In this document: one piece after another, positions 11,239-24,475 of the stretch
How positions within the stretch are numbered: position 1 is the first letter of the stretch
How the letters are laid out: every line of letters starts with the position of its first letter
Assembly: GCA_036873755.1 (NCBI GenBank)
Contig: JAVTVY010020343.1
Coordinates: 1-64,000, forward strand
Direction: 5' to 3'
From: Hanleya hanleyi
Taxonomy: Eukaryota > Mollusca > Polyplacophora > Lepidopleurida > Hanleyidae
Length of the DNA: 64,000 nt
Program-made: the position numbers and the translations under genes
The notes under the pieces: model-generated
Told to the model about the DNA's origin: nothing
What the model saw: only the letters and a program-made list of their open reading frames with translations
The model's database searches: none

Positions 11239-12364
11239 TTGATGGTTTAAGTTGACTGGCTTTAGATTACAGAACAAAATATGAGGTTAACATAACCGGC
11301 GAAGGTTTTTTTTTCAGACACTACGTTTTTGTAGAGATAATCACGAGGATTTTATTATTAGCAGCACCATCAATATTTATGCAGACCTGTGGAAAAAGAA
11401 TTTCAAATTAACGGTGAGGATATTCTCTTGACTATCATCGTCAATTAGTATGCCTGAAACAATCTGTGTGTGTATCAAGAAACCTTTAATGTCTGAATGT
11501 ACAATATTCAAAATATATCAAAGCAAAATAACTGCTTCCTAACGGTGAAATTTATTGTGGCGCGATTTGACCAGCGCCTTTGAATCTCCATCCATCCGCA
11601 AAATATTGCTTCAGGGCATCAATTATGGGTTCTAAGTGGAGACAGATAGCGTGATAACATCAAGAAAGGAGAATCAAATTCGATGAAAGAAAAATACGTT
11701 CCTTCAGCAGAATCGCTTTGTATTGGCGGACATTGAAGAATTACCTCGCGCGTCTGTATCCTTCAGTGCAGATAAACTATCGAGATGGTCTGATCCATTG
11801 ACGATAAGGCGACGTTTGGGATCGTTATAATGACCGTATCATGTTCATATCACGTCGCCCCCGGTCACAGCAGGTAGGATCTACATAAAAATCGTATGTT
11901 TATATGTATATTGACAGAAATGCGGTTAAAAGCTTTAATTGAAAATTTCGGTCTGAAACCTGGTCTTCAAGCGGGTTCGGTTGAGATCGGTTAGTATGCG
12001 ATTAAGGTGCAACAAGGCGTATGTTCATGATCGGCGTGACACCTGTAGAAAAGGTAGGTGTACATTTCCTAAGCTACCATTAAACCTAAACTGTACTTAA
12101 GTATAGATTTCCTGTGATAAACTGTGATACCAAGATTACGCAGAGTGTTCCTGCCCCCGGGTTCCTGCCACCAGGATACACAGGTCAACATGAGTTGTGG
12201 ACAGACCTGTGCACAATACCTGAAGCTTTTCCCGCTACTTGTCTTCCTGTCAAGAAATTATGTGCCGCGGACAAATACTGTTTTTGTGATAGTACCGGTA
12301 TACGACTACTATAGTATCAGGACCTATAGCTTTGGTGGTCTGTGCTCTTCTATGCACGATCATG
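11239..12364. other. Intergenic, no gene recognised
   Basis: Short open frames near 12114-12408 have no recognisable domain. An 8-bp inverted pair CTCTTCTA / TAGAAGAG lies at about 12346-12372, just before the large palindrome. Nothing else is supported. Confidence 0.5.
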
Positions 12365-12372
12365 TAGAAGAG

Positions 12373-13241
12373 TATGGTTGGCCATCCCTGCCAGAATTCG
12401 TCATTTAGAGGCTGCCTCTAAATAATATATACCATGGTATAAAATGCCAAGCCTGCCATAATTCGTATTTAGAGGCTGCCTCTAATTATTTTGTACCATG
12501 GTATAAAATGCCGAGCCTGCCATAATTCCTATTTAGAGGATGCCTCTAAATCGCCAAGCCTGCCACAATTCGTATTTAGAGGCTGCCTGTAAATAATATA
12601 TACCATGGTATAAAATGCCGAGCCTGCCATAATTCGTATTTAGAGGCTGCCTCTAATTATTTTGTACCATGGTATAAAATCGCCAAGCCTGCCATAATTC
12701 CTATTTAGAGGATGCCTCTAATTCATTTTAGCCGTAAGTCGTAAATTTTCGCCTTCTTATTACTTCCACCAATGATATGCGCTTTCACAAATTTGGTGCC
12801 ATATCTCTACGCTTGTTACAAGTTTACTCATTGGTCAAATTTAATATTCTTGATATGACATCGAGTTGTTTATGACTTACGGCTAAAATGAATTAGAGGC
12901 ATCCTCTAAATAGGAATTATGGCAGGCTTGGCGATTTTATACCATGGTACAAAATAATTAGAGGCAGCCTCTAAATACGAATTATGGCAGGCTCGGCATT
13001 TTATACCATGGTATATATTATTTACAGGCAGCCTCTAAATACGAATTGTGGCAGGCTTGGCGATTTAGAGGCATCCTCTAAATAGGAATTATGGCAGGCT
13101 CGGCATTTTATACCATGGTACAAAATAATTAGAGGCAGCCTCTAAATACGAATTATGGCAGGCTTGGCATTTTATACCATGGTATATATTATTTAGAGGC
13201 AGCCTCTAAATGACGAATTCTGGCAGGGATGGCCAACCATA
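12373..13241. mobile_element. Large near-perfect palindrome (368-bp arms), foldback element
   Basis: The left arm 12373-12740 and the right arm 12874-13241 are inverted copies of equal length. In every stretch I compared they were identical. The loop is 133 bp. Each arm holds about six copies of a smaller palindrome, TTTAGAGGCTGCCTCTAAA or its variants, alternating with TACCATGGTA, so palindromes are nested inside a palindrome. The direct repeat GAAGAG flanks the arms (12367-12372 and 13242-13247). It extends to TAGAAGAG (8 bp) if the terminal TA is counted. This indicates insertion as a foldback-type DNA element. No ORF was found inside. Confidence 0.9.
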
Positions 13242-13334
13242 GAAGAGAACAACCGACCAGAGCTAATCAGGACCAAACTATAACTATTTTCCCCACCTTT
13301 ATTGTTCCACATTCCATCAAGCTACTTCCTATTA

Positions 13335-13529
13335 CTCTCTAAAAAAACTTGAGTGAACTGTTCCACTCAAGTTTGAGTGAAATGTACCTGTTCACTCAAA
13401 CTTGAGTTACTTTTCACTCAAGTTGAGTTACTTTTCACTCAACTTGATTAAAATCACTCAAGTTCACTCAACTTGAGTGGGATGAATTTCCACTCTTATG
13501 CTTGTATTCACTCAACTTTTTTTAGAGAG
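13335..13529. mobile_element. MITE with TA target site, 195 bp
   Basis: The ends read CTCTCTAAAAAAACTTGAGT and, at the right, ACTCAACTTTTTTTAGAGAG. The terminal inverted repeats are about 24 bp with one mismatch. TA dinucleotides flank both ends (13333-13334 and 13530-13531), as expected for a Tc1/mariner-type target. The interior is a series of ACTCAAGTTGAGT-like palindromes. No coding capacity. Confidence 0.75.
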
Positions 13530-13531
13530 TA

Positions 13532-16500
13532 ATTTGAATTTCTGAATTGGAAAACAGCATATACTGCTGTCATCGACATTACATTTGCGCAAACCCAGTC
13601 AAATCATATCTCGACAGAGATTTACCTGGGCCTGATTGTACCGGTATACGATTACAGCGGGCGTGACGGCCTGTTCCCGGATTTGTCTTACATCTGGATA
13701 TCAATGGATGTTCCTCAATGTTCCGTACAAAAAAACAAGGGAGAATTCCAATGTTGAAGAGGTCATTCATATGGAGTTCTTATTTTGGCGCCATATTTGT
13801 AGCTGATCTATCAAGCGAGAAATACAGAAACCGAGCTGGCGATGACTATTTGATTGACACTCTTTTGGAAGCTAGTGGAGTCACTTGACACTGTCATAGT
13901 ACATGTAAATATAAATCTCATTTGCGAAGTGATACTTCTGTCGCCTTGGTGTATTCTGTCGAAAATCAGCTCACGTGTTGGGGCTGTTTTTCTTGTTGAA
14001 GTGACAGGTCAGCTTCTTCGCAATGTTTTCCTGGGTAATAGATAGGTAAAAATATTTTGATGAATTGAGTACACAGCAAGCCCACAAGAAATTATACCAC
14101 AATGCATCCAAAAGCCGATTCACATGCCTGTATCCGTGCCAGCCTAAGCTTGAACTTTGTTATGACAGCTGACATCATCAACGCCAAGATCAAAGGTTCT
14201 TTTTATCTCCAGATCTTCGGTGTATCTGGCACACCGATTTAAATTGTCGGTTTCGGTATAGCCTATAGTATTGGACCTTTCTACGGAGGGCCAATGATCG
14301 GCTGATGCAACATTTTCCCAGTTAGACGCCAGATTTTGAAATCGAAAACGAGGCCGCGCTATGTCATCGGTCAACTGAGACAGTCACGTGGTTGTGTATG
14401 AAGACTGGGGTGGCTCATATAAATAGTGATCCAATGAGAATGCTCGTCTTAGTTTAAAATGGCGGGGGGCGAATGACCAATCACCGAAGGGGAAACAGCT
14501 GGAAGAGTACACTATCACTGTCTGTTAATATCTTGATTTAACAGAGAGTACTACAGTCTAGGTTTCGGTATAGGCATCACTAGGAAATTTTCATTGATAA
14601 TTCCTGTTATATGCTTCTGATGGGCTGAAGCTCCGTACTGGTAACAGGGATTAAAGCGGTCCAAGTACATGTCGGATACGACAGTGCTGTGAGAAATTCA
14701 AAATTGAGAATTCAGAGGTTGAATATGCTTGTGGTACCCCTCAAAAGTCATCCGTATTGACTTTCAGCAAAAAGGCAAACATGTAGATGCTATATAGCTG
14801 AATCTCCAAGGATATTCTCTATCCCACCCCGATTCTCCCTCCTCACCTCAACCAGGACATAGGGCTGGAAAGGATTAATTTATCTGTTATACTGCTACTA
14901 TTTTCTAAGAAAGTATGGGAAACCCCTGTTTTATTAAATGTTCAACAAGAACTATATGTGTTGAGTATTATAGTAAAAAGGGGAATTTCAAGGAAGTCTG
15001 ATTTAATGAGCTTCAATACATGCAAATGTCAAATTTCCCTATTTCAGCGTTTAATTGCCATTCAATGATACACATATATATGGCTGCCATATTCTCGTAA
15101 TGAATATTGTGACCCCCCAATTTTTTTATCATTTATCATCGCTGAGATTTAAAAAACCCCGCAACATCTAGAAATGAACGTTTTCTACTTCCTTAAAGAG
15201 AGAAAGGGGATGACGGTTATCCGGACGAACTTTTGTCTTGATCTCAGTAAATGATGTATTTTGTCTGCGATTAGAGTGAACAACAATGATTAATTAATTT
15301 CATTGAACATGGCTCATGTTTCGAACTAATTTAGCAGGGTCGACTACCACAAGTAATTTACACGGATACCTGGCGAGGATAGATCACGTGGACCGAGTAG
15401 GTATCGGTACTTTATGTGACCTCTCTTAGGTGGAACATGTTACATATGTGTGAAATAATCTGACATGAAAGGAACGAAAAACGACACTAACATTAATCAC
15501 AGTGTGAACTATAAAAACGGCGACGACAATAGAATAGATTGCTGTCGCCCGAAAGGCGGGATTTTTGCCACACGACAGATCATATATCCCTTGGCCAAGG
15601 GTGAATAAGCAATGCAATTACCCAGAATGACCCCACCACGTGACTTCCTGTCTCGTTAAGTGGAAAGGCGAGGTATACCCGCGTAATTCCGGCAAGAAAT
15701 GTCATATCCTAGGTTATATCAAAGCGAGGTACGAAATTATGTTCTGTGAATAACATTTTGGGAGACTGAAGCAAATCCACTTCTTCTAATAATAAGCTTT
15801 TAGCTAGACAATTTAGATTTGCTGTTGTTTGTACATCATCCTGACTGATACTGTATACGCATATTACACACCTGTAACCCAGATAGTCATCGACGCTGCT
15901 CCATGGAATCGACATTGATATGACTTTCCACGTAAACGTTGATCAATGCTATGCAGTTCGTTCATTAAATTAACGTTGAAGAGACTTCAGGCGATGAGAT
16001 CGCCCACATGCATCATCGTGTGTATAACGTACGTTTGTACTGGAATCAGCATCATATAAGCTATACATTCGCTGCTCTTCATTGTATTCCCGCTACAAAT
16101 AATTACAAATCATTACATATTTTCCCACGCAGTATTACAACAAAGTATTTAAGTACGTGAACTATTATTCTTCACCTGATGACACCAAAGGTATATGTTT
16201 GGAAAGCCATAAACAACAATATAGAGGAATGGTAAATCATATAAATATTCTCTGTGTTATCCTCCCATAGAAAGGCCTGTCGTTGAGGACTAGATGAAGT
16301 ACCGCTATGTCTATTTACTAGTATTTTTTTAAATTGTCGCTGTGACGGGTTATACGGGTTAAATGAGTGATAATCTGTTTATATGTAAAATGTGTGCTTT
16401 ATAATAGTGACAGCGACAATGATTTATGAGAACATTTATGTTAAGTGTAAAGGTTATCTCTAAACCTGACATATTCTATAAGATAACATCCCACGTGTTT

Positions 16501-19500
16501 ACATATATGTATATCCGTTTTAGTTTACTGTGTAGGTACATGCAATTATATTATAAGGGACAATGTGAAATGTTTTAATCGCTAGCTCTGATGATGTCAG
16601 AGCGACGTCGTGTTTTCGGGAGATATTTTTCGCATATTCGGACGTATAAGACAACCTTTTTTCTGGACCGTTTTCTCTCCTAAAACTGTTCAGTTTGGTA
16701 GAGTTAAATCGGTTTCATCATACATTTCTTAGACAAGAACAAAGGTGAAAAATAGAACGAAAATAAAATGAAATCGTGAATCTCGAAATTTGTTTGTGGT
16801 CGCCATTTTGAACTTGTGTCTAGAATAGGATTCTGCAATGGGCCCAAAATGATGAACTGTGATACGGGAATTTGCTCATGATTGTTTCGATTCAGCGATT
16901 TTTATTCTTCCCAAGAATTCCGTGAGTTTATACGCCCCTGTCCTGACAAGATTGATATGTATACTGCATCGATCTTAGGAACAGATATAATGGAATATTA
17001 AGATGGTAATATATCATGATATAACCACTGATTACAGTAGGATATATCACCTGTTTTATTTTAGTGCGTTATGCGTTCATGGTAATGGTGATGAATTATT
17101 TAATTATAGATGGAATAAGAACACAGTGAGCGATGAATGGAAGACTGGGTATCTGATTTGATGTTAATCGTGTTAATTTTCCTTTGAAGATTTTTACTGC
17201 TGTTAAGATTTTTTAATCGATAAAAAACCAGGTCGTCAAGGATAAATTGCCAGATTAAACATAAAGTTCTAAAGGTAATTTCCTGTGGTTACTGAGCGTT
17301 CCGCTGACGAGTTATGCAGACAGATCGATAGGCAATCGATATAGTTCACAGGTAAATACGACCAGGAGTTGTGTGAAAACTCCACTGGAATATAAAGGAG
17401 TGGTAAATGGACGGGAATATCGTTTTTGAGGTATATGCCAAACCATGTTATGCTATATACGCAAGAGAGACTGGAATTGGACTGATCTTGGAGCATAGGA
17501 TGCTGATTATGCAGTAGGTGAAGAGTACGAGAGAACAGCAGAGTACCACGGTATTCAACGTGTGGAAAATGCCTCACTCGAGTTTCAGAATATAGAAACA
17601 TTTCTGGCGTTCTAGGGTGAGATTTTATCCAGATAGATACGTTTTGAAACATATGCTGTCAGTTCTCAGTGATCGTGACTTGAAGCGATGTTTAGTCGCT
17701 CGTTACAGCCCAGCGAACATACGGGCGAGTCTGACAGTTTCAAGTGTTTGGGCGGGTGTTTTGTTCATGTATGGCATGCCATAACCTATAACATAAGCAT
17801 TGTGCTCGGAGTGTCTCCCGATAGTACTTATAATACCTGTGAATCGAGCGTTTGAAGACATCCTCACAGGTGAGAAAGCATTTAGCAGGTCTTTGTTGTT
17901 TTATCTCATGTTAAATGGAGTTTTTGTTCGAAGTGAGAGGTAATTTTTATAGCCTTGTCCCTACCTTCCTCCCCGAGTGACATCTGAAAAGACTGCACAA
18001 AGTGAAAGGCAGGACAGTCTAGAGAGTGCGGCTTATCTTATAAATACCATAGTAATTACATTTATCAACATTTCTACCTAATCTATTTTAGACCCTATTG
18101 TGGGACATTAAAAAACGATTAAAACGAATGTGTTCGTAATTTACTGGGACAATGATTCAAGGCCATCTCAGTGTCTATCTTAATAGCAGCAGAAAACAAA
18201 CAATGTTATTGTCTCAGCTTCTTTATTATGCACAGTGTGAAAATTAAAATAATGATTTATACCGTATCTAATCATGCAGCTATAATTGAAGATTTAAAGT
18301 TTGTGAGTTCCTGTCCTAGAGGGAACTATGTTAAGCACGGCACGTGTTATTGGATCTAAATGCTCTAATCTGGATCCATCTTCTATTATTTGCACTTCTT
18401 TGAAAATATTAAAAATCGTTCGTGAACTAAGTAGTTATATTGAGTACGAATGTATCTCTAAATTAAAGTTTATATTTACCTAATACTATTATGGCATCCT
18501 CTTGAGTGCTACTTGAATTACTGTGGAATTTCCCGATACACCTGTGCCTAGTGTTAATTTGGGACGTGCTCTACGTTACCCTGCAAACCGCGCATTCCGG
18601 GCGTGCTTCAATGCTCTGTCCGATCCTGCCTGTCTAAGCCCATATTTTGATGTCGCTAAACAGAATTGACATATTTAACTGCGTGTTCATGAGGTCGGGT
18701 GTCTAACGTATCACGTGACGTATACACTGGTGTCAGGATTCCCACCTTGAATCGAGAACACGCTACCCGCATCACTCAGTGTTTGAGCAGTCATCATTTA
18801 GACAATTGGTTCCCTTACCTCTGAAAGTATTACCCTCAAAACTACAACAGTGGATTTGATATAATTACAGGTAGATCGTAGTGAATCTGTGAACAGGTGA
18901 GGCGAGCATCTCCACTAACTATTACAGGTAAGTTATAAATGACTCTCTACTGAATATATATCTTTTAGCACATGGTATGTGGCCCCATGTTATCTCCGCC
19001 TATTTAACGTAGAACTCTTCATGTGTATTAACCTCTGCATTCCTAACAAGATAAACATATAGATATGGTACTATTCTATGGTACCGGTATGTTTATGCTG
19101 TGTGTTATGTACACAGTATATTATAGAGATATGGCCTAGTTCCCGTTATGTTTCATAACGGTCACAGTATAAGCGGTTTATTGGACATATCTTCGATTTG
19201 AGAATAGAACCTCGTTCCTAATTTCGTATTATCCGCGAACAACACAGTAAAGTTTGTTCTCAGATATAATTTATTCAACCCCCACCTCGAGATACTTTCA
19301 TCAGTTTGGCATGGGATTCCACTCATTATATATGATGACATATTTTGGTTATGTGGTATTTTTTTTATCTGATAGCGATGACTGATGGCCTCTATTCAGT
19401 TTTGTTTATTGTCAGCTCTGGATGTTTTAATGGTCCCAGCATAGTTTATAACGATAAACTCCATAGTTCCTGTATGAGGGGATGCTATTCACTCTTGTGA

Positions 19501-20862
19501 AAGCTGCTTTTGACCTTAATCAGAATTTCATATAGACCACCTGAATTATAAGTCGGAGATGTTCTAATTCAACTGTTCAACGGTTTCCCGTTACTAGAGT
19601 AGAACGTTCCCGCTGTGCAGGCTATACACTTTAAACGACACAATTCTGTATTCCATTCTTTGGGCGCACGTAGCCACCCCTAAGTGTAAAAGTGAGCAAA
19701 GACAAGTACAATAGACAATCTGTTAAATAGTTCTGGAACTGAAAACGAAATCCGGGAAAAGAAGAATGGGCACTCCATCCATCTATCAGTTCCTGACTAA
19801 ATAGGCACATGTATATGGTACGCTGACCACTATGCAGTACTGTACCGTGTACTAGTACTTGTAACATAGGAAACATACTGGGTTTACCAAGCTGCTGCTT
19901 GAAGTTAGACTTAAACTTCCAACGTGTACTGTGTGACATTGCAGTGACATGTTAAGGCGTTTACTCCATCAGACGTCCATGATGCTCATCCATTACAATC
20001 AGTCATCACAGATCCCAAGCTAGCGTATCTAATTCTGCTAGGGGGCGTGTGGATACTTCATAGTCTCCACATGAACAGCTGCAATAAAAGCGCGGCTGAG
20101 ATACTTAGGCTACATCCGAGAATCCACCGTATTCTCGGGTCTGAATGTTAGGTGTCGACGAATACTTTCCTGTAGAGTCATATGGTTGCTTTTTGGTCGT
20201 CAAATTTTCCCATCTCTTGCATATCGCTCCAATGTTATGAAATGGGGAAGACAATTGTACGTGGCTAGTCTCAACCCCTGCATCACTGAAGTTTTCATCT
20301 GCTAAAAGCTTTACAGTACACAACCGGAATATACCCTCAATTTTCATATCATTTGGTCAGCTGTTTGGGAGTGCATTTTATAGGGAGCCAAACACGTCTA
20401 AACGCACCTATCTAATCATAGTCGTCCTCACGTATCCGTTTAAATATTGCTAGATGCTCACTCTGACCCAAGATCAGTATGGAGCTTCAGCCGATCAGAA
20501 GCATTTTTGGCTTATTTCATCGGACGCCCGTCAATCGAAATTTCATACTCATATCTCACAGAAATTCCCCTTGTATTGTGCTTATCTCCTCATCATGGCC
20601 GTTATAATTAGCCAATAAATAACCTTGATCTGGAAGATCAACGTTTGGAATCAATGTTGTTTCAAGTTGTGGAATAAATGTTCTTCCAAAATTTAGGTCA
20701 ACGTTGCTTTCTACGGACCCACGTAGCGTCGATTTCAACGTTTGAGATCAAACATTTGAGATTTTACATCACTACATGTATGTAACTGTAGCAGAAGTTA
20801 TTCTGTTTCGATACATATACTGTTTATAGCATTGTTTGAATCTGGTGATTTTCCCGGTGCTC
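13532..20862. other. 7.3 kb without a recognisable gene
   Basis: The longest open frame is a 127-codon minus-strand stretch at 17269-17652 with no recognisable domain. A short hairpin GCTCTGA/TCAGAGC lies near 16585. A ~30-bp motif near 14620-14650 recurs inverted at about 20479-20508. Donor-like CAG|GTAAGT (18926-18934) and CAG|GTGAGA (near 17870) could mark untranslated exons, but this is not demonstrable here. Confidence 0.5.
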
Positions 20863-20870
20863 TGATGGAC

Positions 20871-23800
20871 TAGTCCGACATGCAGTCCCTACGTGATATT
20901 TTATAAACTGATATCTATTGAACGTAGGGTCTGCTATGGAAGCCGGATGCGGCCATTCGTCGCTTCGTCAAATCGACTTTTTAAAAGTCGAAGTCGTAGT
21001 CAAAGTCGAAGTCGATTCGGCGATTTCACGAAGTGAAAGTCGAAGTCGTAGCGCAAGTCGAAGTCGATTTGGCGATTTCACGAAGTGAAACTCGAAGTCG
21101 TAGCGAAAGTCGAAGTCGATTCGGCGATTTCACGAAGTGAAAGTCGAAGTCGTAGTCAAAGTCGAAGTCGATTCGGCGATTCGACGATGCGAAGTGACGA
21201 AGTCGCGAAGTGGAATTTCACTTCGCGACTTCGTCACTTCGCATCGTCGAATCGCCGAATCGACTTCGACTTTCGCTACGACTTCGACTTTCACTTCGTG
21301 AAATCGCCAAATCGACTTCGACTTTCGCTACGACTTCGACTTTCACTTCGTGAAATCGCCAAATCGACTTCGACTTTCGCTACGACTTCGACTTTCACTA
21401 CGACTTCGACTTTCACTACGACTTCGACTTTCACTACGACTTCGACTTTTGAAGATACAGTTGGGCAAGAGCAAGACTAATCGGCAATAACATAAAAATA
21501 TGTAAAATAAAGCTTGTGGGGTGCATTTGACGAGTAAAATATTGAGTAATTTTGACCTTGTTTTCTGGATATTTTTTCGCTTTGCTGGAAACCATCTGTG
21601 CTCTCAAGTGTCTCCTCCGTCGATATTTTCTACTTCTCTTCCAATTTCATTCCAATTTTGTCATAAAAATACCAACAGGTACTCGGATTTATTGAAATGT
21701 TGGCTTTCTGAAAATATAAAGTTTGATGGTTCTACTAAAAATATTTGCGAAAATACTGCATAAAAATCAGTACTGAAAACAACTGAGATCTGGCTGCATA
21801 CGTCGAAACCCGCTAGATTGGGTATATAAGTATTTGGAGCGAGACTCAACAGTCCCTGGTGCAAACCAGAGCTAATTCAGGATCATTTTTATACCTGAAG
21901 AACACCAACAAGGCAGGTGAGAAAAAAAAAATAAAAAATAAATAGAAATCGGGGCGGGCGGTGATGGAAAACAAGACATTTTTTTATGGGACCTAGCCCG
22001 ACTACGCTTGTGGAATTATCTGCAGGTAAAAGGTGCAATCATATGATATTGTTCAGATAGTATCACTATGCCAACAATGATCAACCGCAATTTCAATGTG
22101 AATCACATTACGGAAATATTTGTTCAGGTGACATACGGTTTAATTGGCCACATCCGTGACACTCCTTGTTTCGCGTTTGAACCGAGTTGTATCTTTTAAA
22201 TTACTCAGAGGTTCATCTCTCTCGCCAATTGTCATAATCCACCCTTATCGTCCGCGATGAACCCAAAACTTTGACATGATACTTTATGCTCCTTCTCTTC
22301 AAATTAGAGCCTTAACCACCCCCTCCAACACTTACACTCTCTGATATCTGATACGGTATATAACTTTGATGGTTCCCAAATTACGAGCTCCTTTTCGGGT
22401 AGTACTTTTGTAAGTACGCCCGTACAGTTGCAATTGAACCTGCACCGAAATCAACGAAATGTGACCGATTCGCCGTATGGCAGCACAAAAAAAACAAAAC
22501 AAAAAACAAATAAAACCAATGAAAGGCCTATAGAATCCCCTAAATATTCAACTTGATACTTTTTGTTTTATTTCCATATATGATACATATAGAAATTATC
22601 ATAATTAAGATATGGGACATGTAAAATACAGTGACATTAAAACATAAAATACACATTACACACATAAGACCTATACAAAAGTCACGGACACCTCTATTAT
22701 GACATAAAAACAGGTAGGACAACACACTCTTACATAAAAACATAAAACAGTATGACATGTAAAACAGACATTAGGACATAAATACCTATAAAACAAACGC
22801 TATGACATGAAAACCCATAAAACAAACACTATGACATAAAAAACCTATAAAACAAACACTATGTGTATGACAAAATAACAGTCTTGCTCTTTTATGCAAG
22901 AAAAACTGTTCACAACCCTTAAATAAGGGCCAACTTTCTTGTGAAGCGGAAATACGTTTATTTCCGATCATGCTCTCAACTCTGTCTTCAAAAGTCGAAG
23001 TCGTAGTGAAAGTCGAAGTCGTAGCGAAAGTCGAAGTCGATTCGGCGATTCGACGATGCGAAGTGACGAAGTCGACTTCGTCACTTCGCATCGTCGAATC
23101 GCCGAATCGACTTCGACTTTGACTACGACTTCGACTTTTAGAAAGTCGATGTGACGAAGCGACGAATGGCCGCATCCGGCTTCCATAGTCTGCTCGTCTG
23201 ACCGGCAGAATCGACTTCGCTGCCGGACCGAAATGTCGGCCAGTCAAAAAACGATACTTTATACATCGTTTTCTCCTCCCAAAATATTGAAACCAGGGAC
23301 CGTTATTTTATGGTCTCGGAATCCGTTCTAAACATTCCGTGGGTAGTTTATTTAAACTTTCTCACAACAACACAGCTTTCCTGAGCCGAGGAGACAAATT
23401 TTTCGTCATGTAGAAATTCTTCAGCCAATGAAAAAGCACTACCGCTACATTCTCCACGTTCGGGGACACACTTCAGATAGAGACTCGTGGTCTGACATCA
23501 TCGCTCTTGTTGTTCAGCATAATCGGAACAGATTCCTGATGTTAGTCTGAACTGTGTTTATAAAATAATCTATATTTCTTCCGTTCAATGTTGATAAAGT
23601 CGTCCATCATAACGCGCTAAAGATTTGAAATGGATTACCATGACGAGTTGCTGTTACTCAGAACCACGTGCCCTTGTTTACAAGTGAAAACCTGTCCCCG
23701 AGCGTGGAGAAAGTAGCGATACCCGTAGTGATTTGTCTCCTCGGCTCGGAAAAGTTGTCCGAATATTCGAATAAACTACCTACAGAACGTTTAGAGCGGA

Positions 23801-23988
23801 TTCCAAGCCCGAGATTTAACTTAAAAGGTGGGTTTCATTATTTTGGGTGAAGAAAATGGCGTATAAAGTATCGTTTTTTGACTGCCGGACTTTTCGGTCC
23901 AGCATGCAGCTAAGTCGATTTTGCCGGTTAGACCGGCAGACCTCGGTTCATAAAATATCACGTATATATAGGGGCTGTATGTCGACTA
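20871..23988. mobile_element. Outer foldback element (~0.86 kb before the nested insertion)
   Basis: The left end TAGTCCGACATGCAGTCCCT and the right end (reverse complement TAGTCGACATACAGCCCCT) form terminal inverted repeats. They continue through ACGTGATATTTTAT and a long imperfect arm. The arms are 20871-20933 plus 23193-23480 on the left and 23665-23988 on the right, sharing features such as AGTCAAAAAACGATACTTTA. The flanks are TGATGGAC (20863-20870) and CGATGGAC (23989-23996), a 7-of-8 target duplication. The left arm is interrupted by a second element at 20934-23188. No coding region is recognisable. It is a non-autonomous, hAT- or P-like foldback by duplication size. Confidence 0.8.
20934..23188. 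mobile_element. Inner foldback element nested in the outer one (2255 bp)
   Basis: It begins CTATGGAAGCCGGATGCGGC and ends with the exact complement of that sequence. It is flanked by TCTG on both sides (20930-20933 and 23189-23192), and removing it restores the outer element's arm. Each terminal repeat is itself palindromic. At the left (20970-21456) the sequence folds about a centre near 21215; at the right (22988-23140) about a centre near 23074. Both are built from GAAGTCGAAGTCG-type motifs. The interior (21457-22960) has no credible gene. It includes a short tandem repeat of about 32-34 bp (TATGACATAAAAACC...) at 22751-22868. Confidence 0.85.
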
Positions 23989-24059
23989 CGATGGACAAAC
24001 AAGGAAATTTGCCATCTTGATTCCAACTCTACCGATTTAAGATTATCCTAGTCATTATT

Positions 24060-24475
24060 ACAAGCGTCTAGTCCGTCATTCATAATCCAGCCGTCGTCCA
24101 TTAGAGAATATCCGCGTCCATAATCCAAAGACCTATTCCATTTTCCACATAACAGTATTAGCACCAAATTCAAAAAGACAATCATAGTATACATAAACAT
24201 AGGCTTGTTTCCTGCAAGAGAGAAGCGGTCAACAGTTTTCAATGATGCCGGCAAGACATCATGATGTTCCAAAAATATCAAATCCGTATCGCTGATCAGT
24301 ATTCTTAATCCATAATATTCGTTATAGAGTCGTCATCTAAAAATGATGTATCTCAGTCACGCTTTGATTGTGACTGTTCATATGAGTACCGTGAGGATCT
24401 TGAAGTACATGGGTTCATACGGCCCCTAGCCCCGGGTTAAGCGGAATTAGACACAAGTTACGAAACGTAGCGCCA
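24060..24475 (+). repeat. Dispersed repeat family, copy A
   Basis: The segment is collinear with 62295-62704 over about 410 bp with scattered substitutions and small indels. Shared landmarks are TTTCCTGCAAGAGAGAAG, GACATCATGATGTT and CCCCTAGCCCCGGGTTAAGC. A 44-bp inverted fragment sits at 10641-10684. A weaker echo of its middle (TGATTGTGACT...) lies near 24660-24720. The family is unclassified, with no ORF or terminal repeat recognised. Confidence 0.75.

Noticed and set aside
21085..21480. 131-codon SRSRSQSRS-like ORF resembling an RS-domain protein
   Set aside because: The RS and TST strings are frames of GAAGTC/GACTTC repeats in the palindromic transposon terminus. The mirror element at 23 kb gives the same strings.
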